From Fundidesulfovibrio terrae (GTDB lineage: Bacteria; Desulfobacterota; Desulfovibrionia; Desulfovibrionales; Desulfovibrionaceae), in assembly GCF_022808915.1 (NCBI RefSeq), contig NZ_JAKZFS010000001.1:822644-886643 (forward strand): DNA of 64,000 nucleotides, read 5' to 3'. The notes below the pieces were generated by a model. That model was not told the DNA's origin, did not search any database, and saw only the letters and a program-made list of their open reading frames with translations. The position numbers and the translations under genes were made by a program. Shown here in pieces: positions 54,392 to 63,457 of the stretch; position 1 is the first letter of the stretch, and the number at the start of each line of letters is the position of its first letter.

Positions 54392-55174
54392 GTGACCACC
54401 TTCATCCTCATCCACGGGGCCTTCACCGGAGGCTGGATCTGGGGCCGCACCGCCCGGGCTCTGGCGCGGCTCGGCCATGAGGTCTGTCGGCCCACCCTCA
54501 CCGGCTGCGGCGAACGCTCCCACCTGTTGCGTCCCGAGATCGTCCTGGCCATGCACGTGGAGGACCTGGCCCAATTCCTCTTCCACGAAGACATCGACCG
54601 GGCCGTGCTCGTAGGGCACGGCTACGGGGCCATGATCGCCTCCGCCGTGGCCCACCGCCACTCCGGCAAGGTGGCCGGGCTCGTGCACCTGGACGGCGTC
54701 ATCCCAGGTCGCGGCGCGAGCTTCCTGAACGCGCTCGGCAAGGGCTCGACCCGCCTCCACGCCCGCCAGGACGGCTCCGACTGGCTGGTGCCCCCGCCCC
54801 CGGCCGAGAGCTACGGCATCGAATGCCGGGAACTGGCCCGCTGGTTCTCCGTGCGGTTGCAGCCGTTCCCGCGCTCCTGCCTGGCGTCGCCGTACCCCTA
54901 CGGCGGTCGCGACCGGGACCAGCCCGCCGTGTACCTGCGCACCACCGGCCTGGAGGACCCGGCCGTGAAGGCCCAGGCCGCGCGCGCCGCGCTCAAGGGC
55001 ATGCGCGTGGCCGAACTGGCGACCGGGCCGCTGCCCATGCTCACCAACCCGGGCCGCCTGGCCAAGGTGCTCGACGCCGCCGCGCGGGAGATGCCGCTGG
55101 GGGAGGGGAGGAGCAAGGCGGACGGGAGAGTTTCGCCCAGGCGTGAGTGCCGCCGGAAGGACGGAGAAAGATAG
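54392..55174 (+). CDS. Alpha/beta hydrolase-fold protein lacking catalytic Ser and His
   Basis: 260 residues from a GTG at 54392 (no clear ribosome site; TTG 54356 is an alternative). The N-terminus TTFILIHGAFTGGWIW is that of salicylate/methyl-ester esterase-like hydrolases, with LTGCGERSHLL and DLAQFL matching the family. The nucleophile elbow, normally G-H-S-Y-G, reads GHGYG, so residue 77 is Gly. Near the C-terminus the usual G-H-x-x-M reads TGPLPM, with Pro213 where the histidine should be. Both losses argue that it cannot work as an esterase. It lies between tssM and tssA, so a T6SS binding or regulatory role is possible. The last 30 residues are basic. Confidence 0.75.
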   Translation: MTTFILIHGAFTGGWIWGRTARALARLGHEVCRPTLTGCGERSHLLRPEIVLAMHVEDLAQFLFHEDIDRAVLVGHGYGAMIASAVAHRHSGKVAGLVHLDGVIPGRGASFLNALGKGSTRLHARQDGSDWLVPPPPAESYGIECRELARWFSVRLQPFPRSCLASPYPYGGRDRDQPAVYLRTTGLEDPAVKAQAARAALKGMRVAELATGPLPMLTNPGRLAKVLDAAAREMPLGEGRSKADGRVSPRRECRRKDGER

Positions 55175-55193
55175 GCGGGAGGAAGAGGAAGAA

Positions 55194-55233
55194 GCCTCCG
55201 GCGGCCAAAGGGACCAGTCCCATTGGAATCCCC
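55194..55233. repeat. Dispersed hairpin repeat, copy 2
   Basis: GCCTCCGGCGGCCAAAGGGA-CCAG-TCCCATTGGAATCCCC, split here by the loop; CCAA/TTGG extends the stem past an A-A mismatch. It is the partner of the block at 45418-45456. It lies in the gap between the dead hydrolase gene and tssA, where I see no gene. Confidence 0.6.
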
Positions 55234-55375
55234 CTGTCGCTTCGCGGGCTTGAGTGGGCGCACAGCCGGCAAATGTCTTTAGCTGTTGTTGCCCGGGCCG
55301 GATTCGGGTTATGGATCGTGCATGGGGACGCCCCTGACGGCCGTCCCGCACGTAACCCCCAATCCGGCGGCATCC

Positions 55376-56944
55376 ATGGACATACGCGACGTAGGCAAGT
55401 TTCCCGTTTCCGAGGCGAAGCCCGCCGGAGATGACCCCTCATACGAACCCGAATTCGAACAGCTCCAGGCAGAGATCGACAAGCTCTCCATGCCCTCGGC
55501 CAGCGGCCAGGGCATCGACTGGGACAAGGTGCTCAAGCTCGGCGAGGGAGTCCTCACCACCAAGGGCAAGCACCTGCCCACGGCGGCCTACATGGCCGTG
55601 GCCCTCATGAAGAAAAAGGCCATCCCCGGACTGGCCGACGGCGTGAACCTGCTGGCCGACGTGGCCACCACATTCTGGGAAACCCTCTACCCTCCCAAGA
55701 ACCGCATGCGCGGGCGCGCCAACGCCATCGGCTGGTTCCGCGAACAGGTGCGCGCCTTCTTCGACGCCTACACCACCGACGCCGCCTTCCCCAAGGATCT
55801 GGCCGACCGGCTGGTCTTGGGCTTCGACACCCTGGACCGCTTCGTGGCCGACAACATTCCCGACGGGCCGGGCCTGCGCGACCTGTTGGAGTTCGTCAAA
55901 CGCCTGCCCGTGGAGGCACCCAAGGAGGAAACTCCTCCGCCGGCTCCGGCCGATACGGGAGCGCCGGTGCAGACTGGCTCCGGTCCGGCCCAAGGGGGAG
56001 GGCAGGCCGCTCCGCGCCCGGCCGCCACGCAATCGGCCGCCGCAACGCCCACGCCCTCGGACCCGGCCGCCGCCGTGGAGGAGTGCCTGAGCCGGATGAT
56101 CGCCACGGCAGCCGTACTCCTGGAGGCCGACGCGGGCGACCCCAGGGCCTACGCCCTGAATCGCCTGGGCGCGTGGCTCAAGGTCGACGGCCTGCCCCCG
56201 GCCGAGCAGGGCCAGACCATGATCCCCCCGCCGGACGAGAGCATAAAATCCTCCATCGCCCAGCTCGTCTCGGGCCGCCAGTTCGAGGCGGCCGCCCGCC
56301 GGGCGGAATCCCAGGTGCCGGTGTACCTCTTCTGGCTGGACCTCTCCCGCCTGTCCGCCGAGGCCCTGGACTCCCTCGGCGCCAAGGGCGCCCCGGCCCT
56401 GGACGCCCTGAAGGCCCAGGCGGCCCTCTACGTGGCCCGGCTCAAGGGCATCGAGAACATGAGCTTCTCGGACGGCACCCCCTTCGCCGACGCCCAGACC
56501 AAGACCTGGCTTAAGTCCTTCGCCCTCGGCTCCGGCCAAGCCGTGGACGCCGCCCTGTCCGATTCGCAGCTGGGCAAGGCCTTGGAGGAGGCGCGGGGGC
56601 TAGCGTCCCAGAAGAAGTTCGTGGAGGCGGTCACCACCCTTCAGGACGCTCTGCGTCAGGCCCGTTCGGGCCGGGAGCGCTTCGACGGCCTCATCGCCGT
56701 GGCCACTACGCTCTCCCAGTCCGGCCGGGCCGATCTGGCCGGGCCGAATATCGATGAATTGTTGGGGCTTATCGACCAATACAGACTGGAGCAGTGGGAG
56801 CCGGACACGGCCCTGCGAGGGCTCTTGGCCGCCTACGACGTGCTGTCCCTGGACGGCGACAACGAGGGGAAGGTCCGCACGCGCCAGGTGCTCTCGCGCA
56901 TTGCGCGCATCAATCCGGCCGCGGCCATGCGGGTGAGCGGGTAG
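55376..56944 (+). CDS. tssA: T6SS protein TssA
   Basis: 522 residues from the ATG at 55376, where the protein begins MDIRDVGKFPVSEAKPAG, the normal TssA start; ATG 55322 would add 18 residues. The ImpA-type N-terminal domain shows PSYEPEFEQLQAEIDKL and the core ANAIGWFREQVRAFF and WETLYPPKNRMRGR. A Pro/Ala/Thr-rich linker (about residues 185-245) leads to a C-terminal helical domain (WEPDTALRGLLAAYDVL). TssA primes sheath assembly at the baseplate. It ends the plus-strand T6SS run and is convergent with the next gene. Confidence 0.9.
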   Translation: MDIRDVGKFPVSEAKPAGDDPSYEPEFEQLQAEIDKLSMPSASGQGIDWDKVLKLGEGVLTTKGKHLPTAAYMAVALMKKKAIPGLADGVNLLADVATTFWETLYPPKNRMRGRANAIGWFREQVRAFFDAYTTDAAFPKDLADRLVLGFDTLDRFVADNIPDGPGLRDLLEFVKRLPVEAPKEETPPPAPADTGAPVQTGSGPAQGGGQAAPRPAATQSAAATPTPSDPAAAVEECLSRMIATAAVLLEADAGDPRAYALNRLGAWLKVDGLPPAEQGQTMIPPPDESIKSSIAQLVSGRQFEAAARRAESQVPVYLFWLDLSRLSAEALDSLGAKGAPALDALKAQAALYVARLKGIENMSFSDGTPFADAQTKTWLKSFALGSGQAVDAALSDSQLGKALEEARGLASQKKFVEAVTTLQDALRQARSGRERFDGLIAVATTLSQSGRADLAGPNIDELLGLIDQYRLEQWEPDTALRGLLAAYDVLSLDGDNEGKVRTRQVLSRIARINPAAAMRVSG

Positions 56945-56950
56945 GGGACT

Positions 56951-57283
56951 TCAGGCCCGGTCGTCCAGCGCGGCCTTCGGGGCGCATGCCTTGAGCAGCG
57001 CTATGGCCTGTCCGAGCCCTTCCGGGGTGGGGTAGGCCGCGCTCACGGCCAGTTCTTCCCCGCATTCGCCAAGAAAATGAAAATAGAATCGGCCGTTGAG
57101 GTCCCGGGAGACGTGGTAGCGGCCGTCTTCCGACACGCCGCGCCGGAAGGCGTCGGCGTCTTCCAGGGCGCGGCTCTTGGACGGCCGCGGTGCCCCCTCC
57201 AGAATGCTTTCCCCGGACTGGCTCTGGTAGCGGAAGCGGTAGAGTTCCTGATCTGAAGCGACGATGGTGATCTTTCCTGGCAT
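56951..57283 (-). CDS. DUF1508 (YegP-like) protein
   Basis: 110 residues, start ATG at 57283 with GAGG about 7 nt upstream. It contains two half-repeats of the DUF1508 pattern: YRFRYQSQSGESILEG then SRALEDADAFRRGV, and in the second half RFYFHFLGECGEELAVS then GLGQAIALLKACA. The family is small, cytoplasmic and of unknown function. It lies 6 nt from the convergent tssA end and is outside the T6SS logic. No signal peptide. Confidence 0.75.
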   Translation of the reverse strand: MPGKITIVASDQELYRFRYQSQSGESILEGAPRPSKSRALEDADAFRRGVSEDGRYHVSRDLNGRFYFHFLGECGEELAVSAAYPTPEGLGQAIALLKACAPKAALDDRA

Positions 57284-57474
57284 GAAACGGCCTCGCCAAA
57301 GTAAAGAAAATTATAGACTACATGTTTTGAAATTTCCACTTATACATATTGACGACCCTGGCACAAGTAGAAAAACCCCTCCTTTTTGCGCCTGTGGGAA
57401 AATATATATTATCTGGAATATTCTGGTAGGATTTGATCCGGGCATTGGCAGCGGCAGAGGAATGGGCTAGGACT

Positions 57475-57505
57475 TTGGTCGCGCGCGGTCTTTGGGCGCT
57501 ATAAC
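57475..57505 (+). promoter_or_regulatory. Possible promoter of dnaE
   Basis: TTGGTC at 57475 and TATAAC at 57500 are separated by 19 bp, a little long. The 250-bp gap is AT-rich and the ATG of dnaE is 30 nt downstream of the -10. There is no strong ribosome site before the ATG. This is a by-eye call and the weakest in the list. Confidence 0.3.
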
Positions 57506-57534
57506 TACATCCATAAATTACAAATAGTTGGACT

Positions 57535-60500
57535 ATGGCAGACTTCGTACACCTTCATTGCCACACGGAATATTCCCTGCTCGACGGGGCCATCCGCATC
57601 GGGGACCTGATCAAGCGGGCCAAGGAATTCGGCTGTCCGGCGGCGGCCATCACCGACCACGGCAACATGCACGGGGCCCTGGTCTTCTACGAGTACTGCC
57701 TCAAGGCCGGGATCAAGCCCATCGTGGGCTGCGAGGTCTACGTGGCCAAGGGGGACAGAAAAAGCAAGGACGCCCGCTCCCCCCGAGACGCGGGCTACCA
57801 CCTGGTCCTGCTGGCTCAGAACCTCACGGGCTTTCGAAACCTGCTCAAGCTCTCCACGGAGGGCTACCTCACCGGCTTTCATTACAAGCCCCGCGTGGAC
57901 AAGGCCCTGCTTGCCGCCCACAACGAGGGCATCATCGCCCTGTCGGCCTGCCTGAAGGGCGAGATCCACCAGGCCCTGCTCAAGGAGGGCATGGACGCCG
58001 GGCGCGAGATGGCCCGGCAGTACATGTCGCTTTTTCCCGACCGGCTCTACCTGGAGCTTCAGGCCAACGACCTGCCCGAGCAGGCCCAGCTCAACAAGCT
58101 GGTGATCGAGCTGGCGGACGAGATCAAGCTGCCCCTGGTGGCCACCAACGACTGCCACTACCTGAACGCCGACGACGCCTCGGCCCACGACGTGCTCCTG
58201 TGCATCCAGACCCAGGCCCAGGTGGACGACGTCAAGCGCATGCGCTTCACCACCCAGGAGCTCTACTACCGCTCGCCCGAGGAGATGGCCGCCTCCTTCC
58301 CCGGGCTGTCCCAGGCCCTGGCCAACACCTGCGAGATCGCCGAACGCGTCAACCTGGAGCTGGACCTCAAGACCTACCATTTCCCGGTCTACGAGGTGGC
58401 CCCGGGCAAGTCCCTGGACGACGAGATGGCGGACATGGCCCGCGACGGCCTCAAGGCCCGCCTGGCGGTCATGAACCTCTCCCCCGAGGAGGAGAAGAAG
58501 TACTGGGACCGCCTGGACTACGAGCTGGACGTCATCACCAAGATGGGCTTCCCCGGCTACTTCCTCATCGTGCAGGACTTCATCAACTGGGCCAAGCGCC
58601 AGGGCATCCCCGTGGGTCCCGGACGCGGAAGCGCGGCCGGGTCCATCGTGGCCTGGGCGCTGCGCATCACCAACCTGGACCCGTTGCCCTACGACCTTCT
58701 CTTCGAGCGCTTTCTCAATATCGAGCGCATCTCCATGCCCGATATCGACGTGGACTTCTGCGAACGCCGCCGCACCGAGGTGATCCGCTACGTCTCGGAG
58801 AAGTACGGGCGCGACTCGGTGGCCCAGATCACCACCTTCGGCACCATGAAGGCCAAGGCCGTGGTGCGCGACGTGGGCCGGGCCCTGGGCATGAGCTACG
58901 GCGAAACCGACCGCATCGCCAAGCTCATCCCCGAAGACCTGAAGATGACCATCGACAAGGCCCTGAACATGGAGCCGGAGCTGTCCGTGCTCGTGGAGCA
59001 GGACCCCAAGATCGCCCGGCTCATCGACGTGTCGCGCCGTCTGGAGGGCCTGTCCCGGCACGCCTCCACCCACGCGGCGGGTGTGGTCATCTCCGACCTG
59101 CCCATGACCGAGTACGTGCCGCTCTACCAGGGCAAGAACCAGGAAATCGTCACCCAGTGGGACATGAAGCGGGTGGAGAAGATCGGCCTGGTCAAGTTCG
59201 ACTTCCTGGGGCTTAAGACCATGACCGTGATCCAGGACGCCCTGGAGATCATCCGGGGCATGGGCCAGGAGCCGCCGGACCTGGACAGCCTGCCCCTCAC
59301 CGACAGGGACACCTACGACCTCTTCTCGCGCGGCGATACCGACGGCATCTTCCAGGTGGAATCCGACGGCATGCGCAAGTACCTGCGCCAGCTCAAGCCC
59401 AACTGCTTCGAGGACATCATCGCCATGCTGGCCCTGTACCGCCCCGGCCCCCTGGGCTCGGGCATGGTGCAGGAGTTCATCGACCGCAAGCACGGCATCG
59501 TCGAGGTCAAATACCCCCACCCGGACCTGGAGCCGGTGCTCAAGCCCACCTACGGCGTCATCGTGTACCAGGAACAGGTCATGCAGATCGCCCAGGTGCT
59601 CTCGGGGTACTCCCTGGGCGAGGGTGACCTGCTGCGCCGGGCAATGGGCAAGAAGATCGCCGAGGAGATGGCCAAGCAGCGCACCCGGTTCCTGGAGGGC
59701 ACGCGCAAGAAGGCCATCCCCGACGACCAGGCCAACGAAATCTTCGACTTGATGGAGAAGTTCGCCGAATACGGGTTCAACAAGTCCCACTCGGCGGCCT
59801 ACGCGCTCATCTCCTACCATACGGCGTACCTGAAGACCCACTTCCCCCTGGCGTTCATGGCCGCGCTGATCACGAGCGACATTGAAAACCAGGACAAGGT
59901 CCTCAAATACATCTCCGACTGCTCGGACAAGGACCTGGAGGTCCTGCCCCCGGACGTGAACCTGTCCATGCGCCACTTCAGCGTCAAGGACGACAGGATC
60001 GTCTACGGCCTGGCCGGCATCAAGAACGTGGGCGCGGAAGCCATCAACGAGATCGTGCGCGAGCGCGAGGAGAACGGCCCCTACGAGAGCCTTTTGGACC
60101 TGACCTCCCGGGTGAACCTGCGCAAGGTGACCAAGCGGGTGCTGGAGTTCTGCATCAAGGCCGGGGCCATGGACTCCTTCGGCCTGCCGCGCGCCGCCCT
60201 GGCCGCGGGGCTGGACAAGGTGGTGTCCCAGGGCCAGAAACGCGCCGAGGACAAGAACTCCGGCCAGCTCTCCCTCATGAGCCTAGCGCCGGCCCCCAAG
60301 AGCAAGAGCACGGGACTTGGCCTCAACTGCGAGGAGGCCACCGTGCCCGAGTGGCCCCACGAGGAGCTCATGGCCCGCGAGAAGGAGGCCCTGGGCTTCT
60401 ACCTCACCAGCCACCCCCTCAAGGTCTACGCCCGCGACATCCGGCGCATGGGCATCAAGACCCTCTCCGAGTGCAAGGGCTACGCCCCGGACTGCGAGGT

Positions 60501-61008
60501 CAAGGTGGCCGCGGTCATCACCACCAAGAAGGAGCACATCACCAAGAAGGGCTCCAAGATGGCCTTCTGCGGCCTGGAGGACATCGCGGGCGACGGCGAG
60601 GCCATCTTCTTCCCCGAGGCGTACGCCAGCTGCCGGGAATTGCTGGAAGGGGACCAGCCGCTTCTGATCACGGCCAAGATCGGCAAGGACCGCGACGCCG
60701 AGGAAGGCGGAGACCATCCGGTGAAGCTCAAGCTGATGGTGGAGTCGGCGCGTTCGCTCTCCGAGGCCGTGGCCGCCGGGGACGAGCCCATCGAGGTGCG
60801 CGTGGAGGCCCGCTCCTGCCGCACCCTTGCGGGACTCAAGGAAATCTTTAATAAGTATCCAGGCCCGGCCAAGATACGGCTGCGCCTTGTGTACGACGAC
60901 CTGGAATGCCTGACGGGGCTCGCCGACGAGATTTCGGTGGGGCCGTGCCCGGAATTCTGGCAAGCCGTGGACGACTGCCTGGCCGAGGCGGCCAAGGCAA
61001 CGGCCTAA
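57535..61008 (+). CDS. dnaE: DNA polymerase III alpha subunit
   Basis: 1157 residues, normal for DnaE1. The N-terminal PHP domain starts FVHLHCHTEYSLLDGAIRI, with ITDHGNMHGA. The polymerase core shows GPGRGSAAGSIVAWAL and PDIDVDF, which carries two of the catalytic aspartates. VQEFIDRKHG and KSHSAAYALISYHTAYLK are core signatures. The C-terminal part has the helix-hairpin-helix and OB regions (EVKVAAVITTKKEHITKKG). It is the replicative polymerase subunit. Replication enzyme beside queD and dtd suggests a housekeeping operon, separate from the T6SS locus. Confidence 0.97.
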   Translation: MADFVHLHCHTEYSLLDGAIRIGDLIKRAKEFGCPAAAITDHGNMHGALVFYEYCLKAGIKPIVGCEVYVAKGDRKSKDARSPRDAGYHLVLLAQNLTGFRNLLKLSTEGYLTGFHYKPRVDKALLAAHNEGIIALSACLKGEIHQALLKEGMDAGREMARQYMSLFPDRLYLELQANDLPEQAQLNKLVIELADEIKLPLVATNDCHYLNADDASAHDVLLCIQTQAQVDDVKRMRFTTQELYYRSPEEMAASFPGLSQALANTCEIAERVNLELDLKTYHFPVYEVAPGKSLDDEMADMARDGLKARLAVMNLSPEEEKKYWDRLDYELDVITKMGFPGYFLIVQDFINWAKRQGIPVGPGRGSAAGSIVAWALRITNLDPLPYDLLFERFLNIERISMPDIDVDFCERRRTEVIRYVSEKYGRDSVAQITTFGTMKAKAVVRDVGRALGMSYGETDRIAKLIPEDLKMTIDKALNMEPELSVLVEQDPKIARLIDVSRRLEGLSRHASTHAAGVVISDLPMTEYVPLYQGKNQEIVTQWDMKRVEKIGLVKFDFLGLKTMTVIQDALEIIRGMGQEPPDLDSLPLTDRDTYDLFSRGDTDGIFQVESDGMRKYLRQLKPNCFEDIIAMLALYRPGPLGSGMVQEFIDRKHGIVEVKYPHPDLEPVLKPTYGVIVYQEQVMQIAQVLSGYSLGEGDLLRRAMGKKIAEEMAKQRTRFLEGTRKKAIPDDQANEIFDLMEKFAEYGFNKSHSAAYALISYHTAYLKTHFPLAFMAALITSDIENQDKVLKYISDCSDKDLEVLPPDVNLSMRHFSVKDDRIVYGLAGIKNVGAEAINEIVREREENGPYESLLDLTSRVNLRKVTKRVLEFCIKAGAMDSFGLPRAALAAGLDKVVSQGQKRAEDKNSGQLSLMSLAPAPKSKSTGLGLNCEEATVPEWPHEELMAREKEALGFYLTSHPLKVYARDIRRMGIKTLSECKGYAPDCEVKVAAVITTKKEHITKKGSKMAFCGLEDIAGDGEAIFFPEAYASCRELLEGDQPLLITAKIGKDRDAEEGGDHPVKLKLMVESARSLSEAVAAGDEPIEVRVEARSCRTLAGLKEIFNKYPGPAKIRLRLVYDDLECLTGLADEISVGPCPEFWQAVDDCLAEAAKATA

Positions 61009-61020
61009 AGGGGATAAAAC

Positions 61021-61443
61021 GTGACGACCAAGACCGCTTCCGATCGCCAGCCCATGCGCAGGGGCCTGTTCCGGCTCACGGTGACGGACGATTTTTCCTC
61101 CGCGCACTGCCTGCGCAACTACAAGGGGCCCTGCGAGGCCCTGCACGGGCACAACTTCGTGGTGGAGGCCGTGTTCGAGGGCGACCGCCTGACCCAGGAC
61201 ACGGAAATGCTCATGGACTTCAAGGAGCTCAAGGGATTCCTCAAGCAGGTGCTGGACAAGCTGGACCACACCCACCTGAACAACGTGCCCTATTTCCAGC
61301 GGCGAAACCCCACCGCCGAGAACCTGGCCCGCTACATCTACTGGGAGCTGGGCAGGCTCCTGGAAGGCCAGCCCGCCCAGGTCCACGAGGTGAGCGTGTT
61401 CGAGAAGGCCACCAGCAAGGCCACCTATTTCGAGGTTCCGTGA
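61021..61443 (+). CDS. queD: 6-carboxytetrahydropterin synthase (QueD)
   Basis: 140 residues from a GTG at 61021. The zinc ligands are His29 (SSAHCL), His42 and His44 (LHGHNF); Cys38 (GPCEALHGH) is the catalytic cysteine. MDFKELKGFLKQVLDKLDHTHLN is spread over the next helix, with the C-terminal acid in VSVFEKATSKATYFEVP. The enzyme turns dihydroneopterin triphosphate into 6-carboxytetrahydropterin in queuosine synthesis. It starts 12 nt after dnaE and overlaps dtd. Confidence 0.92.
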   Translation: MTTKTASDRQPMRRGLFRLTVTDDFSSAHCLRNYKGPCEALHGHNFVVEAVFEGDRLTQDTEMLMDFKELKGFLKQVLDKLDHTHLNNVPYFQRRNPTAENLARYIYWELGRLLEGQPAQVHEVSVFEKATSKATYFEVP

Positions 61444-61907
61444 GGCTTCTCGTCCAGCGGGTGAAAAGGGCTTCGGTGGACGTGGCCGATGAGCGCGTGG
61501 CCCAAGTCGGCCCGGGTTTTCTCGTGCTGGCGGGATTCGGGCCGGACGACGGCCCGGGCGCGCCGGACGCCGCATGGTGGCGGACCATGGTGGAAAAGCT
61601 CCCCAAACTGCGGGTGTTCCCCGACGAGGCGGGCAAGATGAACCTGAGCCTGGCCGACTTCGGAGGCGAGGTGCTGGCCGTCTCCCAGTTCACCCTCTAC
61701 GCGGACTGCCGCAAGGGGCTTCGCCCCTCGTTCTCGCGCGCGGCCGGCCCGGGCGTGGCCAGCGCCCTCTTCGACAGGCTCTGCGACGACCTCGAGTCCC
61801 TGCTTCCCGGCAGGGTCCGGCGGGGCGTGTTCGGGGCGGACATGGCCGTGGAACTGGTGAACTGGGGGCCCGTCACCATCATGCTCGACAGCCGGGATTT
61901 CTCCTGA
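61440..61907 (+). CDS. dtd: D-aminoacyl-tRNA deacylase (DTD)
   Basis: 155 residues from a GTG at 61440 that overlaps the queD stop. The start MRLLVQRVKRASV is typical. SQFTLYADCRKGLRPSF is the first active-site motif, and NWGPVTIMLDS carries the Gly-cisPro motif. It removes D-amino acids from mischarged tRNA. Length is normal. A short insertion GPDDGPGAPDAAW replaces the usual shorter loop. The stop overlaps the next start (TGATG). Confidence 0.95.
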   Translation: MRLLVQRVKRASVDVADERVAQVGPGFLVLAGFGPDDGPGAPDAAWWRTMVEKLPKLRVFPDEAGKMNLSLADFGGEVLAVSQFTLYADCRKGLRPSFSRAAGPGVASALFDRLCDDLESLLPGRVRRGVFGADMAVELVNWGPVTIMLDSRDFS

Positions 61908-63457
61908 TGGCTTCCCCCGAGAACAGCATCCGCGTCCTTCTGGTGGACGACTCCAAGACGGTCATCCGCCTGCTCACCTACATCCTTGGGCAGCAGTACG
62001 TGCTCCAGACCGCCGAGGACGGCCAGGAGGCCATCGAGGCCCACGCCGCCTTCAAGCCCGACATCATCATCCTGGACATGAACATGCCCATGAAGTCGGG
62101 GCTGGAGGTGATGCAGCACATCCGGGGCGTGGTGCAGGACCACGAGGTGCAGATCATCGTGCTCACCGCCCAGGACACCAATGCCTTCAAGGCCCGGGCC
62201 TTCGCCGCCGGGGCCAACGACTTTCTGGGCAAGCCCTTCGACCGCGAGGAGCTGCTGGCCCGGGTGGGAGCGGCCGCGCGGCAGGTGCACCTGACCCGCA
62301 GGCTCCGGCAGGCCTACGAGCGCATCAGCCGCGAGATCGACCTGGTGGCGGGATTGCAGAAGCGCCTGCTGCCGGACTGCTCGCCGATCCTGGGCGAGAC
62401 CAACGTGGAGTGCTTCTACCGCCCTTCCGGACGGGCCAGCGGCGACTACTACGACTTCTTCACCCTGCCCGACGGCAACATCCGCGCGGTCATGGCCGAC
62501 GTGTCCGGCCACGGGGCCAGGGCGGCCTTCCTCATGGCCGTGGTGCGCACCCTGGTGCGCATCTCCCAGACGCACTACCTCTCCCTGGCCGAGACCCTTT
62601 CCCTGGCCAGCCACCACCTTTTGTCCTCCATCGGCGACGAGCCCGACTTCGTGACCCTGGCCGCCGCCGACATCGACCCCGACGAGGGCGTCCTGACCTA
62701 CGCCAACGCCGGGCACTGCCCGCCGCTTCTGTGGTCCGGCGGCAAGGCCCAGTGGCTCGAGCCCACGGGGTCGGTGCTGGGGTTCTTCGACCAGGAGTTC
62801 AAGACCAGGACCGTGCGCTTCACCAAGCCGGCCGGGCTCTTCCTCTACACCGACGGCTGGTACGAGTGGCGCAACCTGGACCGGGAGATCTTCGGCCTGG
62901 AGAGCTTCAAGGATCTGGCCGAATCGCTTCTGGCCAAGGACCGCTTCTCCTTGAGCACGCTTCTGGAGAACCTGAGCGGCGAGAGGGCCGGGCCGGTTTT
63001 CACCGATGACGTCACCGCCCTGTGGGTGAGCGTGGGCAGTCCTCTCACCCGGGTGTTCAGCGCCATTTCCAGCCCCGGGGCCAGCCGCTCGCTGGCCAGA
63101 CAGGCGGTGGGAGCCCTGGACGCGTTCGTGTCCGACCCGGACATCCTCCACGATCTGGACATCGTGCTCACCGAGGCTTGCGCCAACGTCACCCGCCACG
63201 CCTACGACGGCGGCGAGGGGCCGGTTGAGGTGCGCCTACGCCTGCATCCGGGCGCATCCGTGGAGCTGGAGGTGGCGGACTGGGGCAAGGGCTTCGGCGA
63301 CAAGGTGAACTTCGAGAACGCGGCTCCGGAGTCCGAGTGCGGCCGGGGCATGTTCATCATCTGCAAGCTTTCGGATTCGTGTGAACTCAAACGCCGCGGC
63401 AGGGAGAACGTCCTGCGCGTGGTCAAACGCATCAGGAAGGACCTGTGGAAAATCTGA
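61907..63457 (+). CDS. Response regulator fused to PP2C phosphatase and HATPase (RsbU/RsbW-like)
   Basis: 516 residues from the ATG at 61907. The receiver domain has Asp14-Asp15 (VLLVDDSKT), the phosphate-accepting Asp57 (IIILDMNMP) and Lys109 (FLGKPF). The PP2C/SpoIIE phosphatase domain begins about residue 165 (SGDYYDFF, ADVSGHGARAAF, NAGHCPPLL). A C-terminal anti-sigma-factor kinase-like HATPase has the N-box DIVLTEACANVTRHAY and GRGMFII. One protein thus holds the phosphatase and the kinase of a partner-switch. The next gene encodes the STAS substrate and overlaps it by 13 nt. The sensor that phosphorylates Asp57 is not here. Confidence 0.92.
   Translation: MASPENSIRVLLVDDSKTVIRLLTYILGQQYVLQTAEDGQEAIEAHAAFKPDIIILDMNMPMKSGLEVMQHIRGVVQDHEVQIIVLTAQDTNAFKARAFAAGANDFLGKPFDREELLARVGAAARQVHLTRRLRQAYERISREIDLVAGLQKRLLPDCSPILGETNVECFYRPSGRASGDYYDFFTLPDGNIRAVMADVSGHGARAAFLMAVVRTLVRISQTHYLSLAETLSLASHHLLSSIGDEPDFVTLAAADIDPDEGVLTYANAGHCPPLLWSGGKAQWLEPTGSVLGFFDQEFKTRTVRFTKPAGLFLYTDGWYEWRNLDREIFGLESFKDLAESLLAKDRFSLSTLLENLSGERAGPVFTDDVTALWVSVGSPLTRVFSAISSPGASRSLARQAVGALDAFVSDPDILHDLDIVLTEACANVTRHAYDGGEGPVEVRLRLHPGASVELEVADWGKGFGDKVNFENAAPESECGRGMFIICKLSDSCELKRRGRENVLRVVKRIRKDLWKI

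Noticed and set aside
48455-55351. Very long antisense open frame across tssK-tssL-tssM and the hydrolase gene (about 2298 codons)
   Set aside because: Opposite the codon-biased T6SS genes; translation is His/Gly/Arg-rich low-complexity with no motif. It is a shadow of high-GC coding sequence.
57505-59976. Minus-strand open frame of about 823 codons inside dnaE
   Set aside because: Shadow of the replicative polymerase gene; no ribosome site and no domain.
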